Of a stretch of DNA of 64,000 nt, positions 8,664-18,875 are shown one piece after another. The notes under the pieces are model-generated. The model had not been told where the DNA came from. It worked only from the letters and a program-made list of their open reading frames with translations, and made no database searches. The stretch spans positions 7,525,102 through 7,589,101 of the forward strand of contig NC_063049.1 of assembly GCF_018812025.1 (NCBI RefSeq), written 5' to 3'. The stretch is from Megalobrama amblycephala. Its lineage: Eukaryota > Chordata > Actinopteri > Cypriniformes > Xenocyprididae. How positions within the stretch are numbered: position 1 is the stretch's first letter; every line of letters starts with the position of its first letter. A program made the position numbers and the translations under genes.

Positions 8664-9627
8664 AGGTGCCCTAGAACCACTTTTTACAAGATGTAATATA
8701 AGGTAATATAAGGTCTAAGGTGTCCCCTGAATGTGTCTGAATTTTCAGCTCAAAATACCCCATAGATTTTTTTTAATTAATTTTTTTAACTGCCTATTTT
8801 GGGGCATCATTAAATATGCACCGATTTAGGCTGCGGCCCCTTTAAATCTCGCACTCCCTGCCCCCCGAGCTCTCGACTATAATAGTTCACACAGCTAATA
8901 TAACCCTCAAATGGATCTTTACAAGATGTTCATCATGCATGCTGCATGCATGCTTCAGATTCATGTGAGTATAGTATTTATTTGGATGTTTACATTTGAT
9001 TCTGAATGAGTTTGATAGTGCTCCGTGGCTAACGGCTAATGCTACATTGTTGGAGAGATTTATAAAGAATGAAGTTGTGTTTATGAATTATACAGACTGC
9101 AAGTGTTTAATAATGAAAATAGCAACGACTCTCTTGTCTCCATGAATACAGTAAGAAATGATGGTAACTTTAACCACATTAAACAGTATATTAGCAAAAT
9201 GCTAACGAAACATTTAGAAAAACAATTCACAAATATCACTAAAAATATCATGATATCATGGATCATGTCAATTATTATCGCTCCATCTGCCATTTTTCGC
9301 TATTGTTCTTGCTTGCTTACCTAGTCTGATGATTCAGCTGTGCACAGATCCAGACGTTAATACTGGCTGCCCTTGTGTAATGCCTTGAACATGAGCTGGC
9401 ATATGCAAATATTGGGGGCGTACATATTAATGATCCCGACTGTTACGTAACAGTCAGTGTTATGTTGAGATTTCGCCTGTTCTTCGGAGGTCTTTTAAAC
9501 AAATTAAAATTACACAAGAAGGGGGAAACAATGGTGTTTGAGACTAACTGTATGTCATTTCCATGTACTGAAACTCTTGTTATTCAACTATGCCAACATA
9601 AATTCAATTTTTTATTCTAGGGTACCA
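8664..9627 (+). mobile_element. TTAA-flanked non-autonomous element, copy 1
   Basis: 964 bases beginning AGGTGCCCTAGA and ending in a mutated inverse (TCTAGGGTACCA). It is flanked by TTAA on both sides (8660-8663 and 9628-9631). It contains a palindromic ATGCATG cluster and a pair of TTACGTAACAGTC-type motifs. The TTAA duplication points to a piggyBac-type mechanism. Further copies lie at 12370-13340, 51060-52028 and 55213-55546. Confidence 0.82.
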
Positions 9628-9631
9628 TTAA

Positions 9632-10012
9632 GCCATTAGTTGACTAATCATATATTCATTTTATTTCTTAAATACTGGAGAGAATAAACCATTATAATGA
9701 GCGTTTACGTAATTGTTAGCGTATACCAAATCATGTTTCTTGATTGACATCATAAATAACATGACACAAAGCACTTACTGAGAGGAAGTATGCAAACTGG
9801 TACATTCTTATGAACTATAAAATAATACACTTCAGGAGTCTTTAGGTACAACTATAACCAATAATTAACAATTAACATCAACAGTAACATACACAGAAAC
9901 ATTCAAAAGTGTACCGATATTAAACTAGGGTACAAAGTAACTCTGTATACACTATACCAAACAATTGTGCATAAGCACTGATGTAAGCAAAAAGGCCCAT
10001 GAGATGACTGAC
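9632..10012. other. Neurabin intron 5, proximal part
   Basis: Sequence downstream of the exon 5 donor (minus strand). I searched by eye for the next neurabin exon (an acidic linker, then a coiled coil) and did not find it here or between here and 6478. Confidence 0.5.
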
Positions 10013-10139
10013 CTCTTCAGTAGACTGTTCGTATGTGTCGTCCACCTGCTGCTGCTGCTGCCGTTCCTGCTCAAGGGTCTCGCTGATCAGCCGTGCCACC
10101 TCACTCTGAGTGCCTGGCTTCTCTCGGCCAATCAGAAAC
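10013..10139 (-). CDS. ppp1r9a: Neurabin-1-like, coding exon 5 (PDZ end and start of linker)
   Basis: 127 bases. The acceptor is CATGCAG before 10139 and the donor is GAAGAG|GTCAGT after 10013. The first base completes the split Arg codon of exon 4, and the exon ends in phase 0. It encodes residues ~704-745: FLIGREKPG closes the PDZ domain, and a helix (SEVARLISETLEQER) follows that is characteristic of neurabins just after PDZ. The glutamine run QQQQQ after it differs from the residues I recall for mammalian neurabin. Later exons are not visible, so the gene is partial in this window. Confidence 0.88.
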
Positions 10140-10317
10140 CTGCATGGGGGTGAGTGACAAGAAACAAGGATGATTACGTGTGTAACGTATACTGATCTGC
10201 TGCTCAGGTAGAGAGGAAACAACGAAGCCAGTGTGAGTGTGCATATTGTTTATTTGCATGTGGTGAACTTGAAACCTTCAGCCCAGAGACTACATTAAGC
10301 ATTCATTTTTCTATTTT

Positions 10318-10319
<2 letters not shown>

Positions 10320-10356
<37 letters not shown>
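10320..10356. repeat. Poly-T tract
   Basis: 37 consecutive T in neurabin intron 4. Confidence 0.9.
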
Positions 10357-10357
<1 letters not shown>

Positions 10358-10537
10358 AGGCAATGGCCAGAGAGTAAATAGAGCACAAATGTTAAGTTAT
10401 TCTTGGTGTGAACAGGCCTTTATGTTTAGGAATTTACAAATTCTGGTTCCCTGACGTTTTCATTAGTGATTCTTCTGGGGCCGGATTCACAAAACATTCT
10501 TAAGAATAAAATTCTTCTGAACTTCTTATTTTCTTCT

Positions 10538-11329
10538 TAAAGGATTAAATCACTTTCAAATGAAAATTTGCCCAAGCTTTACTCACTCTCAAGCCATCCT
10601 AGGTGTACATGACTTTCTTCTTTCTGATGAACACAATCTGAGTTATATTAATGAATATCCTGACACATCCAAGCTTTTTAATGGCAGTGAGCGACACCAA
10701 AGAGTATGAGCTGAAGAAAGTGTCTCCATCCACATCCATCCATCATAAACTTACAGTACTCCACACGGCACTGGGCGTCAATGAAGGCCATCTGTAGCGA
10801 ATCGATGAGTTTGTGTAAAAAAATACCATATTTAACAAGTTATGAAGTAAAATATCTAGCTTCCGCCAGACTGCCTTCCATATTCAAGTTACGAAAAAAA
10901 ATTAAACTGGCGTCACGTCAGTTAAGCTTTTTCCGTATGTTGAATACTGAAGGCGTAGGACGTAGCGTAAGCTTTTTGAACTGTGACAGACGTTGCGCTT
11001 TCTTCCTAAGTTGAATACGGAAGGCAGTCTGGTGGAAGCTAGATATTTTACTTCATAACTTGTTAAAGTGTTGCTTCAGAATGCCTTTATTAACCCCCCG
11101 GAGCCATGTGGAAAACAAGTTTATGACGGATGTGGATGGAGGCACTTTCTTCAGATCATACTAGTTGGTATCGTTCACTGCCATTATAAAGCTCGGATGT
11201 GTCAGGATATTTATTAATATAACTCAGATTGTGTTCATCAGAAAGAAGAAAGTCATGTACACCTAGGATGGCTTGAGGGTGAGTAAAGCTTGGGCTAATT
11301 TTCATTTGAAAGTGAACTAATCCTTTAAG
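10538..11329. repeat. Long foldback element in neurabin intron 4
   Basis: Outer ends TAAAGGATTAAATCACTTTC and GAAAGTGAACTAATCCTTTA are inverse. The inverse match continues inward for roughly 350 bases per arm, including CTTCCGCCAGACTGCCTTCC against the inverse near 11015-11035. No transposase is present. The transcript of this segment would form a long hairpin. Confidence 0.82.
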
Positions 11330-11380
11330 CATTTAATCGATGCAGGGAAAAGGATCTGCTGTTGATTTCTGATTTCTTTA

Positions 11381-11835
11381 AAGGGGTCCTATTATGCTTC
11401 TTCACCTTTTCAACTTTAGGTAGTGTGTAATGTTGCTGTTTGAGCATGAAAAAGACCTGCAAGGTCACTAAGCTCAAAGTCCACTCCAATGGGAGATATT
11501 CTCTTCAACAGAAAACACTTCAAGAACTACAACCAGCAGCTCATTGGGGCTACAACACGCTTCATCCGGGATCTTGTGAAGTCACAAAGTCACTCATTTA
11601 AATAATCCCCGCTCACAGAATATGCAAAAAAGAGGGTGAGGCCTGGTTGAGCTGTGCTAGAGAACATGAAGAAGACCTGCTTTAGCAGCCTGATCCTTGG
11701 AAACGTCCTACTCTGAAACGTCCTGTAAAATCTGTGCTTGCAACCACAGGATTGATTTTGTAAAGTTTGTTTGTTGTACATTTATCCCATTCAGCTTGCC
11801 ATTTCTTTCAAATATAAGTGTTTATAATAGGTCTA
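11381..11835. mobile_element. Non-autonomous DNA element
   Basis: Begins AAAGGGGTCCTATTATGC and ends near ATAATAGGTCTAAGG, an imperfect inverse. The last bases of the window (63977-64000) start another copy with the same terminal sequence. No coding capacity is seen. Confidence 0.55.
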
Positions 11836-12365
11836 AGGTCTGAAGGTGGAATTGGGCATTTTTTGAGCTCTGAAGATGAAGCTTCCTTAGCCGCAGCATC
11901 AGCTTGTTCATTCCCTGTGATACCACAATGCTTTCTGTTCCTCCAAGGACCGCAAACTATTTAAAGTTTCCACAAATGCTGGGTGTTCATATTTGGAAGA
12001 TGCCAGAGTCTAAAGACAAGATTTTGAGTCTGTCATTAATAGGAAATTTTGCTGCTGAGAAGATTTAATATGCTGCGATGCCAACATGATAGCACTGGCT
12101 TCTGCAGTGAAAACTGAACAATAATGAGGAATCTGCAATCCACTTTTCTGATGATTGACCACAAAGTCAGCTGAAACATGATATTCAGTCTTTGACCCAT
12201 CTGTATAAATTGGGATATATGATGGAAAACTTTCTCTGATGCTTAAAAGTTGTTTGTGGAAATCATTTGGATGAGTTTGAGATTTTTTGTTTCTTGTTAG
12301 ATCCATGATTATGACTGGTTTTTTGATACTCCAGGGGGGATACTAGTAAAGTGTGTCTGGGTCAT
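11836..12365 (-). pseudogene. LINE (I-superfamily-like) RNase H fragment
   Basis: Minus-strand open frame from 12306 with RNase H landmarks: IYTDGSK (first Asp), VFTAEASAI (Glu) and LLMTDSKSCL (second Asp). After a stop, a further frame carries GITGNEQADAAAKEAS, the C-terminal motif usual in non-LTR retrotransposon RNase H. It has stops and lacks RT, so it is a dead remnant. The adjoining upstream part of the same LINE lies at 13345-13570, separated by TTAA element copy 2. Confidence 0.78.
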
Positions 12366-12369
12366 TTAA

Positions 12370-13340
12370 AGGTGGTATCAAACATTTTTTTACAAGATGT
12401 AATATAAGTCTAAGGTGTCCCCTGAATGTGTCTGTGAAGTTTCAGCTCAAAATACCCCATAGATTTTTTTTTAATTAATTTTTTTAATTGCCTATTTTGG
12501 GGCATCATTAAATATGAGCCGATTTATGCTGTGCGGCCCCTTTAAATGCTGACGCTCCCTGCCCCCGGAGCTCGCGCTTGCCTTTAACAGTGCATAAACA
12601 AAGTTTACACAGCTAATATAACCCTCAAATGGATCTTTACAAAGTGTTCGTCATGCATGCGGCATGCATGCGTCGGATTATGTGAGTATTGTATACTGTT
12701 ATATTGTTTACATTGATTCTGAATGAGTTTGAGGCTATGCTCTGTGGCTAACGGCTAATGCTATACTGTTGGAGAGATTTATAAAGTATGAAGTTGTGTT
12801 TATGAATTATACAGACTGCAAGTGTTTAAAAATGAAAATAGCGACGGCTCTTGTCTCCGTGAATACAGTAAGAAACGATGGTAACTTTAACCACATTTAA
12901 CAGCACATTAGCAACATGCTAACGAAACATTTAGAAAGACAATTTACAAATATCACTAAAAATATCATGATATCATGGATCATGTCAGTTATTATTGCTC
13001 CATCTGCCATTTTTCGCTATTGTTCTTGCTTGCTTACCTAATCTGATGATTTGGTTGTGCACATCCAGACGTTCATGGCTGCCCTTGTGTAATGCCTTTC
13101 ATAATGTTGGGAATATGGGCTGGCATATGCAAATATTGTGGGCGTACGCCCCGACTGTTACGTAACAGTCGGTGTTATGTTGAGATTCGCCTGTTCTTCG
13201 GAGGTCTTTTAAACAAATGAGATTTATATAAGAAGGAGGAAACAATGGAGTTTAAGACTCACTGTATGTCATTTCCATGTACTGAACTCTTGTTATTTAA
13301 CTATGCCAAGATAAATTCAATTTTTCATTCGAGGGCACCT
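12370..13340 (+). mobile_element. TTAA-flanked non-autonomous element, copy 2, inserted in a LINE
   Basis: 971 bases, flanked by TTAA at 12366-12369 and 13341-13344. It is highly similar to copy 1 along its length, though the left terminus has mutated after AGGTG. LINE-derived coding sequence lies on both sides, so it transposed into a pre-existing LINE. Confidence 0.85.
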
Positions 13341-13344
13341 TTAA

Positions 13345-13570
13345 ATCAACTTTTATATTTCCCAGGTTTCCTTGGATTTTTTTGTTATACAGCAAAGATA
13401 ACTGAGGTGAAAAAAACTGCTTGGTAAGCTGGATTATTTTTGTTGGTCAATAACAATTTTGAGTATTGCAGGGCTAATTTAAGACGTCTATTCTCCAGAT
13501 TCATATGTCTCAACAAACAAACTCTGAACTGGTGATGTTCTGAAGGCTCCAAGAGATAGAGCAAATTTAA
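13345..13570 (-). pseudogene. LINE fragment between RT and RNase H, same LINE as 11836-12365
   Basis: The minus-strand translation includes SEHHQFRVCLLRHMN and LENRRLKLALQYSKLLL. This resembles the conserved segment between RT and RNase H in I-like LINEs (an RRLKL-LQY pattern). With the RNase H piece across the TTAA element it makes one interrupted LINE remnant. Confidence 0.65.
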
Positions 13571-14001
13571 GGGTGTGTTCACACTTGAAGTTCTGTTATC
13601 TTAGGGAGTACTCACACTAAGCATGGTTGCCTTGAACCGAGCCCGAGCCCGATTGTCCCCCTCCCCACTCCACCGCTGGCCTGCACTCACACTGCACTTA
13701 ACGTTTCGGGCCAGAACACGCTTACGTCATATACGATGCAACTTTTTAAATGGAAGAAAACAGGAAGAAATGCACTTTCACTAAGATATTGCCTAATATA
13801 TTTATCATTTATGCAGTGCAGCAATTTTCAGTTGCACGTATCAGAGGATTATTACAAAGGCAGCTGATGTTAATGGAGGAGTTTGCAGCCTTACTCCCAA
13901 ACTACAATTCCTGTTCATCAATAAAGTGAGAATCAGACCTGTTATAAACCAAAATACACTCAAATTAATTACATGAATTGATAAGTGTACCATCAGAGTA
14001 G

Positions 14002-14451
14002 CAGGCTTGGGAGGGTTGCTTTAAAAATGTATTCCGTTATAGTTACAAATTACTTCATAAAAAAAGTATTCAGTAATGTAATCCAAGTACCACAATATGA
14101 AAGTAATGTAATCTGATTACTTTTGGATTACTTCAAGGTCACATATTTTTTATATATCAACTTTACTATAAATAAATTGCATTTTTAAATTTAAATTTAA
14201 ATTATTTCTTCTCAATTTCTGCAACTGTTTTTAAGTGTTACACGTTCCATACTTTTGAATGGGTCTCAACAATAAAAATATTTTACAAATCTGATAAAAT
14301 TATCTATTGCAATATTATTATCGTTGTTGTTGTTTGACCAAACTGAACAAGCTCGGATCAAACATTTCTGTTTATGTTTGTTCTGCTTTAATTATAATGT
14401 TTAGCATTTTGGTTACTTTTAAAACCTATTAAAACTAAGCAATCATTTCTC

Positions 14452-14536
<85 letters not shown>

Positions 14537-15066
14537 GGCTATTCTGACATCTAGTGCCTACAGTATGGTATTAAAGATTATTTTTTAGACCTTTGATAAA
14601 GAAAGTGTTTTCGTAGCTGGAAGGCAGAGTTTGCACTGTACAACCATGTTGTTTGCATTTTCTTCTTTGAAAACAAAATAGCAGCAAAATTTCCATGAAT
14701 TGAAAGCGTTTTCCCCGTGGGCAGCAACGTTTCAACTAGCAGCAGTGATTCAATCTGCATCTGAGGAGATTGTAGACGGGTGTTATTTGAGCATGCACCA
14801 GCGGGTGGCTCCCGTAAGTCATCAGAACCAGGAAATACTGTATAATCAAGCAGCACTTAATATGTGTTATTATGGCAAAATAATGATTTATTTAGTTTTA
14901 AATGAAACAATTGTAATCCTGATAGTATTCCCCCTTTTTTTCAAAATGTAACTGTAATCTGATTACTACTTTTTTTTAAAGTAACTGTAACGAATTACAA
15001 TTACTGGATTTTTTGTATCCTGATTATGTAATGCCGTTACATGTATTCCGTTATTCCCCAACCCTG
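14002..15066. mobile_element. Inner hAT-like non-autonomous element
   Basis: Terminal CAGGCTTGGGAGGGTTGC with the inverse ending TTCCCCAACCCTG, and subterminal inverse motifs of the TATTCCGTTA and TAATCTGATTAC type. The flanks CAGAGTAG (13994-14001) and CAGAGCGG (15067-15074) agree at 6 of 8 positions, consistent with an aged 8-bp hAT duplication. It contains a (TA)n tract. Confidence 0.7.
14453..14533. repeat. (AT)n microsatellite
   Basis: About 40 AT units within the innermost nested element. Confidence 0.95.
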
Positions 15067-16040
15067 CAGAGCGGTAATAAAGATGTTTGCCGTCGTATTG
15101 TTGACAGTAGCGCACACAAAAGTAGTAGATGTTCCGTGCTCAGGCATGGTTAGCCTCACACTACATGCGAACTGCGCTCGAGCCCAACTGAACCGTGCTC
15201 TGGCCCACCTCTTCCAAGCGGGCCCGGGACGGCTAAACGAACCGCACCCAGGCACGGAACAGAGCGATAACACTTGTCAAACGAACTGGACTTTGGGGGT
15301 CAAATGTGCTCGGGCATAGTTCAGAGTGCCTGGTGTGAGTACACCCTTAGTTCTTTTGGTCTGGACCAAAAACGTCCTGGTTCGCTTAGAGTTCACACTG
15401 TAATTTTTAACACCAAACCTAAATTTTAATAATAATAATAAGCGGCTTTAATGACGTATATTTTGTTGACAGAACTCACCAAACATCCAAAACAATGCTG
15501 TGGCTAAATGTGCTCACTGTATGTACGTACATTTGATGGTATTTTGAGCAGATGTGAACTTGTGAAGAGCTTATAAAATGTGAAAAGAAGTCAAAAGCAG
15601 CAGGAATCCCTCCGGTACACACAAATGAAGATCTGCAACGCCTGTACTGAACTGTAATGGGTATAGCTCCTATGACGAGAAAAAGCAAGTATTCTTGAGC
15701 ATTCGGTCCTTTTTAGGGTTGTATCTTGTGACATCACAACCTGTTTTTGGTTCGTTTTGATGTCTTTGGTCTGTGATGCATTCAGATTTCAGTTGAACCG
15801 CACCAGAGTTCATTTGAAGTGGACTGAGACCCATCTTTTCAGGAGACTCCCTCTGCATATTTGGTGCGCACCAGGGTTCAGATGGCAGCGTTCACACTTA
15901 TTCAAATGAACCGCACTAACAGAGAAATCACACCAGAGTTCGTTTTAATCAAAAGTGTGAACACACCATAAGCCCCTTTTCATCATGTAAAACAACAGCT
16001 ATGATAGGTGGTTTTACATGTCAGGTGTTCAAGGTCAGAT

Positions 16041-16697
16041 TAAAGGATTAGTCCACTTTTAAATAAACTTTTCCTGATAATTTACTCACCCTCATGTCAT
16101 CCAAGATGTCCATGTCTTCAGTCGAAAAGAAATTAAAGTTTTTGATGAAAACATTCCAGACAACATTTTTCTCCATATAGTAGACTTCAATGGGCACCAA
16201 ACAGTTGAAGGTCAAAATTAGTTTCATTGCAGCTTCAAATTGTTCTACACAATCCCAGATGAGGAATAAGGGTCTTATCTAGAGAAACAATCACTCATTT
16301 TCTGAAAAAAATTGAAAATTATATAAGTTTTATCCATAAATGCTCATCTTGAACTAGCTCTCTTCTTCTTCTCTATTTGAATTCCAGCAGTGTAGACTCT
16401 GCTAAGCGTATTACTGCCATCCGCAGGTCAAAGTTTTGAACTAATTTTTATATGCAATATGCTAGTTCATTAGTATATAACAATAAGTTCAAACTTTGAC
16501 CTGTGGAGGGCAGTAATACGCTTAGCAGTGTCTACAATGCTGGAATTCAAATAGAGAAGAAGAAGAAATCCTGGAATGTTTTCATCAAAAACTTTAATTT
16601 CTTTTCAACTGAAGAAAGAAAGACATGGACATCTTGGATGACATGAGGGTGAGTAAACTATCAGGAAAGTTTATTGAAAAGTGGACTAATCCTTTAA
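16041..16697. repeat. Foldback element in neurabin intron 4
   Basis: Ends TAAAGGATTAGTCCACTTTT and the inverse AAAAGTGGACTAATCCTTTA. The arms match for about 300 bases each, with strong central pairs such as AGCGTATTACTGCC against GGCAGTAATACGCT. Non-coding. Confidence 0.85.
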
Positions 16698-17201
16698 AGT
16701 GTGATGTGGCACACATTACAGTTAAAAGTCTGAAAACACAAGACTATTAGAAAATTCTAATGACCGCATTTAAGTAACTAGACTGAATGTAAGATTTTTC
16801 CGCCCTTTCCTAAAACTTATAACCCATAACAGACGAATTCATGTTTACGTAACTTTTTTGGTCGAGCCCCCCTTTAAACCTTTAAATAAATCTGGCGGAG
16901 CGGCAAGTTCACAAAAAGCAGCTTGTGATGCCGTTTGCTGAAGAGGTGCTTTTCTACGGTGAGGATCTTCTATATGTTCAGAAGGTGAAAATTCAACAGT
17001 CTGAAGAAGAAAGTTTTGGAGGAATTGGCATTTGGTGTCACTTTATAAAGCAGAGAGCCAACCACCATTCACGCACTCGAATGCCTTTGCCACGGCTGTT
17101 TTCGTTGTTTGTTTTCGGATCTCCCGTGCCCCCCCTTGAGCATCTGCGCACCCCAAACTTTAAGAACCACTGCTGTACCTGACAGACAAAGCAGGACTGA
17201 C
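16698..17201. other. Neurabin intron 4 adjoining exon 4
   Basis: No gene seen. Around 17130-17180 the sequence ends in ACTTTAAGAACCACTGCTG, which looks like a hAT-type terminus (inverse CAGTGGTTCT) only about 20 bases from the exon 4 donor. The matching left end was not identified. Confidence 0.45.
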
Positions 17202-17306
17202 CTGACTGTTCCCTTTGTGTTCTTTAGGACAGTCGCAGCAAAGAGTTGCGTCACACCAACCAGACTGATGCCATCCACCTCCACAATCTGATCATTCACC
17301 TGGATC
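17202..17306 (-). CDS. ppp1r9a: Neurabin-1-like, coding exon 4 (PDZ core)
   Basis: 105 bases. The acceptor is CTGTTCCAG before 17306 and the donor is CAGTCAG|GTCAGT after 17202. Split Arg codons at both borders match exons 3 and 5. It encodes residues 669-702, including [20 protein letters not shown]. The [11 protein letters not shown] wording is that of neurabin-1, where spinophilin has a different segment. This forms the central strands and second helix of the PDZ domain. Confidence 0.93.
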
Positions 17307-18237
17307 CTGGAACAGAACATGATGAGATTTTTAATGTTAAAATGACAAAAATAACCTTGATTTCAGATGTCTCATTAAACAACTATTAATGTATTCTTAG
17401 TTACATACAGAACAGCAAACTATATTAGCGACAAACACCTCAAACAGGTGTTGTGAAATGTTAGTTTTAAAAACTACCCACTCTTGCATTGTTATATGCA
17501 GATATTCACCATTGTTTATTCCAAATAAAAAGAAACTTAAACATGAAAAAGTCTTTTAGATATTTTTGCTTATATGATGATTTGTTGCTCAATTATCAGC
17601 AATTATTTTTGATGCTCAATTTTTATTATCAATGTTGAAAATCTGATTACAAAACACACACATCGCCCTCAACAAAGCTCTAAACAACACTGTAACGTGA
17701 TCCTCTAAAAGTTCGCACTCTGACGACATCAAACATCTGGATCTTTTCATTCCGTGTACTTCACACTGTTGTCAATGTGCTGCACTGAGACATGTGAAAT
17801 ACATGCCAAGCACATGTTCATGACACCATGAACGAGTAAACACACCTCTCTGGGTAATACAGACTGCTAACACTTCTCACACCTAATCTGCACTCATGAC
17901 CCACTAACTATACATCATAACATGTTTATGACTGACACTTCTGAGGCCTGATACCCAGCTGGGTTGCTTTTTCCAAACAGCATTGAGTATTTCAAACAGT
18001 CTGCTTTAAAAAGCCATTCAGCAGTTTGTGGTGAGTGCTGAGAGTCACAGGGAAGAGGAAGAGTGTGTTTTCCATACTGTGACAGAGACATAAATGCAGT
18101 GTGTTTGGACAGAGAATGTTCAACACCCATCAGAGAGATCAAACATGTGTGTCCTGCTTCAGCTGCCCTCAGGAAGCAGCACATGACAACATGCCCACCA
18201 CTACTGCAGCTGCAAAATGACCCTAGCAGGGTTCACC
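17307..18237. other. Neurabin intron 3, no element recognised
   Basis: Plain intron sequence. Short open frames on either strand show no protein features. Confidence 0.45.
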
Positions 18238-18615
18238 GGTATGCATACCGCTCAAAAGTTTGGGGTTGGTCAGATTTTTAACATTTTTTTGAAGGAAGTC
18301 TCACCACTATTCTCACCAAGGTTGCACATAATTGATTAAAAATACAGTAATATTGTGATATGTTAAATAACTGTTTTGTATTCGAATATATTGTGAAATG
18401 TAATTTATTCCTTTTATCAAAGCTGAATTTTCAGCATCATTACTCCAGCCATCAGTGTCACATGGTCCTTTAGAAAACATTCTGATTATCAAGAAAACAG
18501 TGGTGCTGCTTCATATTTTTGTGAATTTTCTTTGATGAATAGAAAGTTTAAAAGAATCGCATTTATTTGATAGAAATAAAATATAAAAATGTAAAACTTT
18601 ACTGTCACATTTGAT
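18238..18615. repeat. Fragment of the 'caaaagtttgg' foldback family
   Basis: Shares GCTGAATTTTCAGCATCATT, TTGATGAATAGAAAGTTTAA and neighbours with the full foldback at 24513-25453. Only about one arm is present. Confidence 0.8.
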
Positions 18616-18875
18616 CAATTTCATGCATCCTGGCTGGAAAAAAAAAAGGATCATTTAAAAAAAATAAAAAATACATTTTTTTTTTTTTTTTGATAAATTG
18701 AGAAATCACTTTTCTTTTAAATAAGGATAAAAATTCTGAACAGACAAAGTACACAAAATAACAATTTACTAGAGGCTTTGACAAAATGTCAATTGCTGCA
18801 GTCATAATTTAAACATTAAAAATGTTTAATTTGAATGAAGTATTAAAACTTATTGTTTGATTGAATGATTCAATG

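Larger units (their letters stand above)
13601..15349. mobile_element. Middle element of the nest
   Basis: Termini TTAGGGAGTACTCACACTAAG and the inverse GGTGTGAGTACACCCTTA. It is GC-richer than its surroundings (CGAGCCCGAGCCC, GCGGGCCCGGGACGG). It is interrupted by the inner element, and no coding capacity is seen. Confidence 0.68.
13571..15967. mobile_element. Outer DNA element of a three-level nest
   Basis: Ends GGGTGTGTTCACACTTGAAG and CAAAAGTGTGAACACACC are inverse. After about 30 bases the left side is interrupted by another element (13601-15349), which is itself interrupted by a hAT-like element (14002-15066). The right portion (15350-15967) shows several inverse motifs around ACCAGAGTTC. 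No transposase is recognisable. Confidence 0.7.
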
